Source: Betaproteobacteria bacterium TMED41 (lineage in GTDB: Bacteria; Pseudomonadota; Gammaproteobacteria; Burkholderiales; Burkholderiaceae_A). Taken from it: a stretch of DNA of 14,179 nt. Below, in pieces: positions 1 through 6,518 of this stretch (the first letter of the stretch is position 1; each line of letters begins with the position of its first letter). The notes beneath the pieces were generated by a model. It searched no databases. It saw only the letters and a list, made by a program, of their open reading frames with translations, and was not told where the DNA came from. A program made the position numbers and the translations under genes. The stretch spans positions 1 to 14,179 of the forward strand of contig NHCU01000008.1 in assembly GCA_002167365.1 (NCBI GenBank). The letters run 5' to 3'.

Positions 1-86
1 AAAAGAATAGAAAATAAAAGTATTACAACCATTATTATCCAAAGCCTTTTGATTGTGTTGGGGCGATATAACCAATGCTTTCTCAT
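1..86 (-). CDS. Start of a small basic/membrane protein, cut by left edge
   Basis: An ATG at 86-84 opens a frame that stays open to the window edge, giving 28 complete codons. The visible peptide starts with a basic, aromatic stretch (MRKHWLYRPNTIKRLW) and continues as a hydrophobic run (IIMVVILLFSIL) that looks like a membrane segment with a positive inside N-terminus. It starts 6 bases after the stop of the second antiporter subunit, so it is probably the next gene of the same operon. No clear Shine-Dalgarno sequence precedes it. I recall short membrane proteins of this look beside proteobacterial Mrp clusters, but I cannot name a family. Since only the start is visible, it could also be the N-terminus of a larger membrane protein. 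Confidence 0.6.
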   Translation of the reverse strand, partial: MRKHWLYRPNTIKRLWIIMVVILLFSIL

Positions 87-92
87 AATTTT

Positions 93-1622
93 TTAATTGC
101 CTATTTTTGAGACCAGATCAATTACTGGATCAGGGAAAAAAAATAACAAAACTGAACCGATGCTGGTAAAAGTCAAAGCTGCCAAAATTGGAAGTGGTGT
201 TTCTAAATTAAATTTATATTGAACATGATCAAAAGAGTGATGAGGATTTGACTTATCAAACATAATTTCATCAGTTATCGGTTTTAAAAAAAAAGCTTTA
301 TAAATAATTGGAACAAAGTAGGCAACATTTAATATTGTACTTATTAAGAGTATCCCAAGCACAAACCAAAGATCATTTGAAATTGCTCCTGTTAAAAAAA
401 ACCACTTACTGACAAAGCCTCCACTTATAGGAAGACCAATCATACAGAGAACACCAAGTGAAAAGGCAATCATCGTTAAAGGCATCTGTCTGCCAACACC
501 ATTTAATTCGCTAATTTCTGTTTTGTGTAATGATGTGTAAATAGCTCCTGCAGCGAAAAACAAAGTAATCTTTCCAAATGCATGGGCTACCAGGTGAAAA
601 ACAGAAGCGATGATTGCAAATGGATTGAGCATTGAAATTGCTAAAATAACATAAGATAGTTGACTTACAGTTGAGTAAGCCAGTCTTCGTTTTAAATTAT
701 TTGAATTTAATGCAACAATTGAAGCCACAATAATTGTAAAACCAGAAACAACAGGGAGCCAACTTGAGGCATCAGTTATTTGCAAGGTCTCAATTCCAAA
801 TATATAAATAATCACTTTTATTATTCCAAATACTCCAGCTTTTACAACTGCAACAGCATGAAGCAAAGCCGAAACCGGTGTTGGCGCAACCATAGCGGCA
901 GGAAGCCAAAAATGAAAAGGCATCAATGCTGCCTTTCCAATACCAAAAATAAATAAAGCGAGCAAAAGTCCAATTTCAAAAGGATCAGAATTTTTATCAA
1001 GAATTCCTCCATTGATAAAATCTAAAGTTCCAGTTATTTCCCATATGGAAATAATTCCAAAAAGTAAAAAACTTATCGATGTTCCAAGTAAAAATCCCAA
1101 ATAAATCCTGCCTCCTTTTTTGGCAATTGAACTTCCTGAATGCGTAACTAAAGGATAGGTGCTGATGGTTAATAGTTCGTAAAAAAGGAAAAACGTTAGA
1201 AGGTTAGCTGAAAAAGCAATGCCCAAGGCACTGAATATTGCTAAAGAAAAACACACATAAAACCGTGTTTGATTGGATTCATTATTAGCTCTCATGTATC
1301 CAATGGAATATAAAGAATTAATAATCCACAAACCGGATGCTAATAAACCAAAAATCATCCCTAACGGCTCGATGGTAAAGGAAATTTCTAGGCCGGAAAA
1401 AAGTTCATAAAGAATCAATGTTGGAATTTCTCCGGTTTCTAATCGATGAAAAATATTTAAAATCAAAACAAATAGAAATGAAGAAGTTAAAAATGTTACT
1501 AATTCACGCAAATCTCTGTGTTTACCAGTTGCTAGAATTATTAATGCACCTCCTAAAGGTAGCAAGAGAGAAAACAGTATTAAATCAGGTGTCGTTATAT
1601 TTAAATTTAAAACAGAATTCAT
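93..1622 (-). CDS. Second MrpD-like proton antiporter subunit (Proton_antipo_M family)
   Basis: A 509-residue polytopic membrane protein of the NuoL/NuoM/NuoN and MrpA/MrpD family, which moves ions across the inner membrane through half-channels. Visible family marks are a Glu in a transmembrane segment (FFLFYEL, E149), a Lys followed by the PFHFWLP loop (K230, H237), the TPVSALLHA segment (H255) with the following K261, and KRRLAYSTVSQLSY further on. It differs clearly in sequence from the other D-like subunit next to it, so it is not a recent duplicate. The fused cluster subunit MrpA is absent here; this protein may stand in for the antiporter part of MrpA, which is inference. It starts 14 bases after the upstream stop at an ATG with only a weak purine stretch before it. 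Family assignment is secure; the exact subunit name is not. Confidence 0.88.
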   Translation of the reverse strand: MNSVLNLNITTPDLILFSLLLPLGGALIILATGKHRDLRELVTFLTSSFLFVLILNIFHRLETGEIPTLILYELFSGLEISFTIEPLGMIFGLLASGLWIINSLYSIGYMRANNESNQTRFYVCFSLAIFSALGIAFSANLLTFFLFYELLTISTYPLVTHSGSSIAKKGGRIYLGFLLGTSISFLLFGIISIWEITGTLDFINGGILDKNSDPFEIGLLLALFIFGIGKAALMPFHFWLPAAMVAPTPVSALLHAVAVVKAGVFGIIKVIIYIFGIETLQITDASSWLPVVSGFTIIVASIVALNSNNLKRRLAYSTVSQLSYVILAISMLNPFAIIASVFHLVAHAFGKITLFFAAGAIYTSLHKTEISELNGVGRQMPLTMIAFSLGVLCMIGLPISGGFVSKWFFLTGAISNDLWFVLGILLISTILNVAYFVPIIYKAFFLKPITDEIMFDKSNPHHSFDHVQYKFNLETPLPILAALTFTSIGSVLLFFFPDPVIDLVSKIGN

Positions 1623-1636
1623 AAACTTTTAAATAA

Positions 1637-3112
1637 TTAACTACTAGTTAGTGAGTTTGCAGCTGAAGTTGCTCCTTCAAGAATCCAAGATGGATTCAAA
1701 CCAAAATACAAGCAAAGTAAAACCAATAATAGTGAACTGATATTCATGATGAAGGGGATCTTTTGTAAATTTTTACGATTATTATTTGGTTCATTTAAGT
1801 ACATCATTTCCACCAATTTCCAAACATATATAATCGTGATCAGTGAACTACCCAATGTCAAGAAAGCTATAAGCAAAAAATCCTTTTCTAAAATTGCAAA
1901 AATTAAATTCCACTTGCTAATGAATCCAACTGTTCCTGGAACACCTATCAAACTTAAACCTGTGATTACAATTCCTATTGCGACTAAAGGCATAGTTTTT
2001 CCTAAACCCTTGATATTCTCAACTGAAGGGTTTACGAAGTTGAAAGCAATACATCCAAGCAATAAAAAAATAGCACCTTTGGTGATAGCGTGATTTGCAA
2101 TATGCACTATCGCTGCAGTTAGCCCTGAGGTAGTTGCTAATGAAATTCCTAGAGTAATAAAACCTATTTGAGAAATACTAGAAAAAGCAAATAATTTTTT
2201 TAAGTTTTTTTCTAGAATTGAGGCAACTGATCCATAGATGATAGCTATCAAAGACAAAACCATTAATATGTGATTAATTCCTAAATTTTCAAAAATTTTT
2301 ACACCTTCAAAAACATCAAAAACAAATCTAATTAACAAATAGATTCCTACTTTTGTAGAAGTAGCTGCAAGAAAAGTGGCAGCAACTGAAGGCGAGTATG
2401 TATATGCATTAGGTAACCATGCATGAAGTGGAAACAGTGCTAGCTTTAGAGATATACCAACAAATAAAAAAGCAAAAGCCGCAAGTGTACTTCTGTTTTC
2501 ACTTGCATCTACAATTTTTTCAGAAATATCAATAAGATTTAGTGTGCCGGTCAATGCATACAACATCCCAACACCAAGAACAATGAATGTAGCTCCGATT
2601 GTGCCCATAATTAAGTATCTATATGATGCTACCAAGGAGCGTTTATCTGAACCCATTGCAATTAATACATATGTTGCTAGCGATGAAATTTCGAGAAAAA
2701 CAAAAATATTAAATGCATCTCCGGTAATTGTTACCCCCATTAAACCAGCCACACATAATAGGTAGGACGTCCAGAAAAGATAGTGTTTTTGTCTTGGTAT
2801 TTCTTTTAGGAGACTGTTTCGTGCATAAGTCACAATCAGGGCACTCATGCCAGAAATTATCAGGAGAATAAAAGCATTTAAATTATCAACAAAATATTCT
2901 ATACCCCAAGGCGGTTGCCATCCGCCCATGGCATATGAAATAGTCTTAGAAGTTTGAATATGTAAATATAGAAAAATCGATACAAAAAAAGTCAGCCAAC
3001 TGATGACGAGGGAAAGTACCCATGCTGGGTTACTAAACCTAAGAAAAATACATATTGGCGCTGACAAAAGTGGTAATAAAACCTGCAGAGCAGGTAGATG
3101 CATTAGAATCAT
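1637..3112 (-). CDS. mrpD: Na+/H+ antiporter subunit MrpD/MnhD
   Basis: A 491-residue polytopic membrane protein, the usual MrpD length, and a core ion-translocating subunit of the Mrp complex. Key intramembrane residues seen are E141 in the segment NIFVFLEISS, K223 with the following FPLHAWLPNAY loop (H230), and K254 in ATSTKVG. These match the conserved Glu/Lys pairs of complex I antiporter-like subunits. The start is an ATG overlapping the mrpC stop (ATGA, 3112-3109), indicating translational coupling. The order C then D is the canonical Mrp order. No hydrogenase or NuoB/NuoD-type redox gene is visible, so an Mrp antiporter is favoured over an Mbh-type respiratory complex. Confidence 0.93.
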   Translation of the reverse strand: MILMHLPALQVLLPLLSAPICIFLRFSNPAWVLSLVISWLTFFVSIFLYLHIQTSKTISYAMGGWQPPWGIEYFVDNLNAFILLIISGMSALIVTYARNSLLKEIPRQKHYLFWTSYLLCVAGLMGVTITGDAFNIFVFLEISSLATYVLIAMGSDKRSLVASYRYLIMGTIGATFIVLGVGMLYALTGTLNLIDISEKIVDASENRSTLAAFAFLFVGISLKLALFPLHAWLPNAYTYSPSVAATFLAATSTKVGIYLLIRFVFDVFEGVKIFENLGINHILMVLSLIAIIYGSVASILEKNLKKLFAFSSISQIGFITLGISLATTSGLTAAIVHIANHAITKGAIFLLLGCIAFNFVNPSVENIKGLGKTMPLVAIGIVITGLSLIGVPGTVGFISKWNLIFAILEKDFLLIAFLTLGSSLITIIYVWKLVEMMYLNEPNNNRKNLQKIPFIMNISSLLLVLLCLYFGLNPSWILEGATSAANSLTSS

Positions 3113-3474
3113 GTTTTAAGCATATCCGATTCGATTTTTTCAATTTCATCCTCTTCTGCTGTTCCATATTCTTCATTAATTCTCACCGCCAAGGCCAAAC
3201 CCAAGGAGATAGTTGCTACCCCAACGACAATAGCTGTAAGAATCAAAACATGCGGTAAGGGGTTGGAATACACAAAATAATTTGATGAAATAATTGGAGG
3301 AGTAGCCCCAAGAATTTTACCAGGAGCAATGTATATTAAATAAACTGAACTTTGAAACACACTTAAACCTATAAGTTTCTTTACTAAGTTTCCTCTGGAA
3401 ATGACTATATATAACCCTGTGACAAGGAGAGTAACAGCCAAAAAATAATTTAAATGTGATAAGTAAGCTATCAC
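3109..3474 (-). CDS. mrpC: Na+/H+ antiporter subunit MrpC/MnhC (NuoK-like)
   Basis: A 121-residue protein of the Oxidored_q2 family, homologous to the NuoK subunit of complex I, with three predicted membrane helices. The conserved stretch NPLPHVLILTAIVVGVA (residues 71-87) is the best family mark. An acidic tail (EEYGTAEEDEIEKIE) follows the last helix. The start is GTG, overlapping the mrpB stop as GTGA (3474-3471). Its own stop overlaps the mrpD start as ATGA, so the gene is coupled on both sides and its product is probably made in step with B and D. No convincing Shine-Dalgarno sequence is visible, which fits reinitiation after mrpB. Confidence 0.93.
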   Translation of the reverse strand: MIAYLSHLNYFLAVTLLVTGLYIVISRGNLVKKLIGLSVFQSSVYLIYIAPGKILGATPPIISSNYFVYSNPLPHVLILTAIVVGVATISLGLALAVRINEEYGTAEEDEIEKIESDMLKT

Positions 3475-3893
3475 AACTTTTGCGATCGAGATGCGAATAA
3501 ATAAAATAGTTTTAGCATCACGCTTGCCACTGTAATGAAAACACCAAATTCAATTAATAATATTCCCAAATGTTGTCCAGAAACAGAGTCATTTAATAGT
3601 ACTGAGTAATTCAAAAACTCTCCACCTTTCAAAATGCAAACAACCCCGACACCACCGTATAATAAAACGCCAATCGCAGAGAGTACTTCGACTAGTACCG
3701 GAGGTATCAAATTTTGAGTGTTTGAAATTCCAAAAATTAAAGAGTAAAGGATAATGCCCCCAGAGAAAATTACTCCTGCCTGAAAACCACCCCCAGGACC
3801 ATAATCTCCATGAAACTGAATATATAGCGCAAAAACCAAAATAAAGGGTATGAATAATTTGGCAATTACTCGAGGAATAGGATCATTTTTCAT
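3471..3893 (-). CDS. mrpB: Na+/H+ antiporter subunit MrpB/MnhB
   Basis: A 140-residue membrane protein of the MnhB family with the signature HGDYGPGGGFQAG (about residues 29-40) after the first helix, then three more hydrophobic segments. In Mrp it is a structural subunit lining the region between the antiporter-like subunits. The ATG lies 11 bases after the stop of the MrpA-C-terminal subunit, with an AT-rich spacer and no Shine-Dalgarno sequence. A second in-frame candidate start is not evident; a further ATG a few bases on is out of frame. Length and signature agree with stand-alone MnhB proteins. Confidence 0.93.
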   Translation of the reverse strand: MKNDPIPRVIAKLFIPFILVFALYIQFHGDYGPGGGFQAGVIFSGGIILYSLIFGISNTQNLIPPVLVEVLSAIGVLLYGGVGVVCILKGGEFLNYSVLLNDSVSGQHLGILLIEFGVFITVASVMLKLFYLFASRSQKL

Positions 3894-3904
3894 ATTTATT
3901 TGTT

Positions 3905-4438
3905 TTATTTTTTTCCAGTTAATTTTTTTCTTAATAAAGCCATCAATCCAACACCTGCTGTAAAAATAACGACGACCTCTCCAAATGTGTCAAAGCCCCT
4001 ATAGCTTGCCAAAATTGCTGTAACAATGTTGGGAACTCCAGTTTCTGACAATCCATCTTGTAAATACCTTGGAGCAACATGTTGATGAATAATAGCACTT
4101 GGGTCACCAAAGTCAGGAAGGCCCAACATCCCCCAGATTAAAAAACAACTCACTACTATAGAGATAATTATTGGGAAAAAGGAATTACTAATTGATTTTA
4201 TTTCATTTTTTTTAATTAAATATAGCGAACTTAAAAATAAAACCGTAGATATGCCAGCACCAACAGATGCCTCTGTCATTGCTACATCAACTGCATCTAA
4301 TGTTACAAAAACTGTAGCCATTAAAAAACTAAATAAACTACTAAGCATTACTACCGAAAATAAATTGGTAAGTCTTGCTAAAGAAATTACAGTGACTGCC
4401 ATCAATGCTAACAGAAGTGAATTAATTACTGACTCTAT
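3905..4438 (-). CDS. MrpA C-terminal part as a separate subunit (MbhD/DUF4040 + MbhE-like), probable AUA start
   Basis: This 177-residue protein joins the two small modules that form the C-terminus of MrpA in fused clusters. The MbhD/DUF4040 part has LDAVDVAMTEASVGAGIST (about 47-65). The MbhE-like part has LPDFGDPSAIIHQHVAPRY (about 107-125) and SYRGFDTFGE (145-154). The conventional starts are TTG at 4405 and ATG at 4402, but neither has a Shine-Dalgarno sequence and both would cut into the first helix. In-frame AUA at 4438-4436 restores ESVINSLLLALMAVTV, like the ME-(L/I)-x-N start I recall for homologues, and has AAGGA at a 7-base spacing. It overlaps the mrpG stop as AUAG, the same layout as an AUGA coupling. 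Family is sure; the AUA start is inference. Confidence 0.85.
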   Translation of the reverse strand: MESVINSLLLALMAVTVISLARLTNLFSVVMLSSLFSFLMATVFVTLDAVDVAMTEASVGAGISTVLFLSSLYLIKKNEIKSISNSFFPIIISIVVSCFLIWGMLGLPDFGDPSAIIHQHVAPRYLQDGLSETGVPNIVTAILASYRGFDTFGEVVVIFTAGVGLMALLRKKLTGKK

Positions 4439-4755
4439 GAGTTATTCCTTTTTTTATTTTTATTTGGATCTAATCCCCGAATGATAGCGGCACGGGCGAG
4501 AGCATGGGTGGCGGTTGGACCTGTGAACAATAGAAGCAAGCCAATAAAAAATAGTTTTATTGTTATAAGAGAAAATCCAGATTCGAACATCAATCCTAGT
4601 AAAATAAATCCTGCTGCAAGAGTCTCTATTAAACTGGATGCATGCATTTTAGTAAAAAAATCTGGCATGCGAATAAGACCAATGGTACCTATCAAGCAAA
4701 ATAAACCTCCTAAAAACAAACACAATAAATGCAAAAAGTATGATATTTCAAACAT
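4435..4755 (-). CDS. mrpG: Na+/H+ antiporter subunit MrpG/MnhG
   Basis: A 106-residue small membrane subunit with three helices, the usual MnhG length. Family marks are IRMPDFFTKMHA (28-39) and LFTGPTATHALARAA (76-90). The charged tail (NKNKKRNNS) should be cytoplasmic. The ATG lies 2 bases after the mrpF stop. The last codons carry the Shine-Dalgarno sequence for the next gene, and the stop UAG overlaps its probable AUA start. Function in Mrp is structural; assignment rests on the motifs and the canonical E, F, G order. Confidence 0.94.
   Translation of the reverse strand: MFEISYFLHLLCLFLGGLFCLIGTIGLIRMPDFFTKMHASSLIETLAAGFILLGLMFESGFSLITIKLFFIGLLLLFTGPTATHALARAAIIRGLDPNKNKKRNNS
4446..4450 (-). 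promoter_or_regulatory. Shine-Dalgarno sequence supporting the AUA start at 4438
   Basis: AAGGA (within AAAGGA) on the minus strand lies in the last codons of mrpG, with 7 bases (ATAACTC) between it and the AUA at 4438-4436. No similar sequence precedes the TTG at 4405 or the ATG at 4402. The site therefore decides the start of the MrpA-C-terminal subunit in favour of AUA. Confidence 0.6.
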
Positions 4756-4757
4756 AT

Positions 4758-5039
4758 TTACAGGCTATCTTTGTCTTCATTTTCTTCACCCAAACTACCA
4801 AACTTAAAAAATTTCAAAACTGCGAATGTTCCTATAACATTCAATAACCCATAAACTAACGCTAGGTCCAAAAAATCTGGTCTTTCAGTCAAGAAACCAA
4901 ACACTGTTATCAGCATTACAGCTATTGTGCCAATAATGTTTACAGCCTGAATTTTGTGAAAAATAGTTTCTCCAATTAAAGACAAATAAACACCCACTAT
5001 TAGAGCCAATAAAAGCGAAAGTGAAACAAAAATTAACAA
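4758..5039 (-). CDS. mrpF: Na+/H+ antiporter subunit MrpF/MnhF
   Basis: A 93-residue three-helix membrane subunit. The motif RPDFLDLALVYGLLN (53-67) is the typical MnhF signature, preceded by HKIQAVNIIGT, the equivalent of the conserved DRVLAANVLGT-like region. The start is TTG at 5039-5037, directly after the mrpE stop with no gap. The first internal Met is in the second helix (residue 42), so TTG is the only sensible start. AGAGGG in the end of mrpE lies 8 bases before the TTG and serves as ribosome binding site. An acidic tail (GEENEDKD) follows the third helix. Confidence 0.93.
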   Translation of the reverse strand: MLIFVSLSLLLALIVGVYLSLIGETIFHKIQAVNIIGTIAVMLITVFGFLTERPDFLDLALVYGLLNVIGTFAVLKFFKFGSLGEENEDKDSL

Positions 5040-5516
5040 CTAAAGAGCCCTCTCAAAATTAGTAACCTTAATGTCCATATCTCCCGACTTGAGATCAGAG
5101 ATTAATTTTTTTTCTATTGAATGAACTAAAACAGAGTCTTTTTTTATTTCAATGGCAATAGTTCCTGGTGTGAGTGTTATCGAGTTTGCAAAGGTTGATT
5201 TACCCAAATCTGTACTCTGACTAGAGGGGATTAGCTCAACAGAAGGAGAAATTGGTAGTTTGGGGTTAAGTATTATTTTTGACAGGTTGAGTCCAGACAG
5301 AATGATTTCTTTTATAAGCCAGGGCCAGTAAGCAAATAAGGCTTTTGGTGCAAGTTTTATAGGATGACTTTCATGATCTAAGACATCCATCCTGTGCAAA
5401 AGCAGTATAACAAAAATGCAAGAGATAGCACCCAAGCTAATTGTCAAAAGATTATAGATGCCCGAAAGCAAAAGCCAAAATGAAAATAGTATTAAAAAAG
5501 TTGTAAAAATTCGCAA
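5040..5516 (-). CDS. mrpE: Na+/H+ antiporter subunit MrpE/MnhE
   Basis: First gene of the Mrp cluster. The signature NSITLTPGT (111-119) identifies MnhE; two N-terminal membrane segments are followed by a soluble domain. The frame runs back to an ATG at 5585, but that ATG lies inside tRNA-Pro and cannot be the true start. The TTG at 5516-5514 has GAGG (5526-5523) at a 6-base spacing and gives MRIFTTFLILFSFW and a 158-residue protein, the usual MnhE length. The start lies 20 bases past the tRNA-Pro 3' end. A run of eight T's sits between the Shine-Dalgarno sequence and the start, so its length sets the spacing. The gene probably shares a transcript with tRNA-Pro. Confidence 0.92.
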   Translation of the reverse strand: MRIFTTFLILFSFWLLLSGIYNLLTISLGAISCIFVILLLHRMDVLDHESHPIKLAPKALFAYWPWLIKEIILSGLNLSKIILNPKLPISPSVELIPSSQSTDLGKSTFANSITLTPGTIAIEIKKDSVLVHSIEKKLISDLKSGDMDIKVTNFERAL

Positions 5517-5534
5517 AAAAAACCTCAAAAAAAA
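5515..5534 (-). promoter_or_regulatory. mrpE translation start region: GAGG between two T8 runs
   Basis: On the minus strand eight T's (5534-5527) precede GAGG (5526-5523), and eight T's (5522-5515) follow. The TTG start uses the last two T's of the second run plus G5514. GAGG is the only ribosome binding site in the 20 bases between tRNA-Pro and the gene. The first T run directly follows the structured tRNA, so it could also cause partial termination, which the sequence alone cannot settle. Confidence 0.55.
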
Positions 5535-5536
5535 TG

Positions 5537-5613
<77 letters not shown>

Positions 5614-5633
5614 TCCATGAAACTAACTATTAT

Positions 5634-6077
5634 TCAATTATTATCTTTAGAACCATGCAAAATATCAAGAACCTCAGACAACAAATCTTTTATATTAGTA
5701 TTTAAATTATTATTTGAAAAAAAATCAGGATTAGCAAATCCATTTGAACTATTGTTTAATGAATTAAAAGAGTTAAGAGTATCATTTGATGACGAAGTTT
5801 TAGTCTGAATAGTCTCACTGGACAATCTCATTTTGGCTCCACTAATTGTGTAGCCTTCATCGTAAAGTAGCTCTCTAATTTTCCTTACCAACAACACCTC
5901 CTTTTTTTTATAATATCGTCTGTTGCCTTTTCGCTTAAGTGGCTTTAGTTGGTGGAACTCACTCTCCCAGTATCGCAGAACATGAGCTTTAACTCTACAC
6001 AAGGTCGAAACCTCACCAATTGAGAAATACTGTTTGTCAGGAACAGTGGGAAAAATAACTGAAGTTTTTATGGACAT
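5634..6077 (-). CDS. MerR-family transcriptional regulator
   Basis: 147 residues. The N-terminal MerR winged helix-turn-helix is clear (about 17-86): YFSIGEVSTLCRVK, AHVLRYWESEF, the wing KRKGNRRYY, then RKIRELLYDEGYTISGA. This subfamily, next to ihfA and tRNA-Pro, is widespread in proteobacteria and its ligand is unknown to me. The C-terminal half has no recognisable sensor domain; it is Ser/Asn-rich (about 87-128) and ends in a short amphipathic helix-like stretch (NIKDLLSEVLDILHG) that could mediate dimerisation. Only one Cys is in the DNA-binding part (C27), so metal sensing in the MerR/CueR manner is unlikely. The ATG lies 45 bases after ihfA without an obvious Shine-Dalgarno sequence. 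Confidence 0.88.
   Translation of the reverse strand: MSIKTSVIFPTVPDKQYFSIGEVSTLCRVKAHVLRYWESEFHQLKPLKRKGNRRYYKKKEVLLVRKIRELLYDEGYTISGAKMRLSSETIQTKTSSSNDTLNSFNSLNNSSNGFANPDFFSNNNLNTNIKDLLSEVLDILHGSKDNN
5640..5668 (-). promoter_or_regulatory. Predicted sigma70-type promoter for tRNA-Pro and the mrp cluster
   Basis: TTGATA (5668-5663) and GATAAT (5645-5640) are separated by exactly 17 bases, each matching five of six consensus positions. It lies in the last codons of the MerR-type gene. Transcription would begin near 5633, about 20 bases before mature tRNA-Pro. It is the best candidate for separate expression of tRNA-Pro and the antiporter genes, as there is no intergenic space elsewhere for a promoter. 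In AT-rich DNA chance matches are frequent, so it remains a prediction. Confidence 0.5.
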
Positions 6078-6122
6078 GCTATATTTTTGTCCAAATAATT
6101 TAATTTCACAATTTTTGTTTGC

Positions 6123-6476
6123 TTAACTATTTTTTTTTATCTGGATTTTTTCTTTTAACTTTTGACTCGCATGAAAAGTGACCACCCTTCTGGCAGAAAT
6201 ATCGACCTCTTTGCCGGTTTTTGGATTTCTTCCAGGTCTTTGACTTTTATCTCTTAAATTAAAATTACCAAATCCAGTAATTTTAATTTCCTCTCCAGAA
6301 ATTAGTGCTTTTCTTAACTCATCAAAGAAACAGTCAACAAATTCTTTAGCCTCTCTTTTATTAAGGCCAATTCTATTGAACAGTATCTCAGCTAAATGTG
6401 CTTTAGTGAGAGTATTAATAGAATTATTATCTTGTTCTGATGTCAATGAATTAGAAAAACTAGATTCATCAGTCAT
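6123..6476 (-). CDS. ihfA: Integration host factor subunit alpha, with extended N-terminus
   Basis: IHF bends DNA sharply as an alpha/beta heterodimer and acts in transcription, replication and recombination. The protein of 117 residues carries the whole HU/IHF fold from TLTKAHLAEILF (about 22) onward, with GLNKREAKEFVDCFFDEL, the GFGNFNLRDK turn, and the beta-arm GRNPKTGKE whose P85 matches the intercalating proline. RRVVTFHASQKLK is typical of betaproteobacterial IhfA. About 20 acidic, Ser/Asn-rich residues precede the usual start. This is not a misplaced start: the ATG at 6476 has AGGAG (6486-6482) at a 5-base spacing, and no ATG, GTG or TTG occurs near the usual start. It follows pheT by 42 bases, the usual place. 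Confidence 0.95.
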   Translation of the reverse strand: MTDESSFSNSLTSEQDNNSINTLTKAHLAEILFNRIGLNKREAKEFVDCFFDELRKALISGEEIKITGFGNFNLRDKSQRPGRNPKTGKEVDISARRVVTFHASQKLKEKIQIKKNS

Positions 6477-6518
6477 ATCATCTCCTGAATCAAAAAAACT
6501 TTTAAAATTACTAATAAA

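Noticed and set aside
6078..6122. Promoter for the MerR-type gene (TTGTGA ... TATAGC)
   Set aside because: The spacing between the boxes is about 20 bases and the -10 match is poor; cotranscription with ihfA is simpler.
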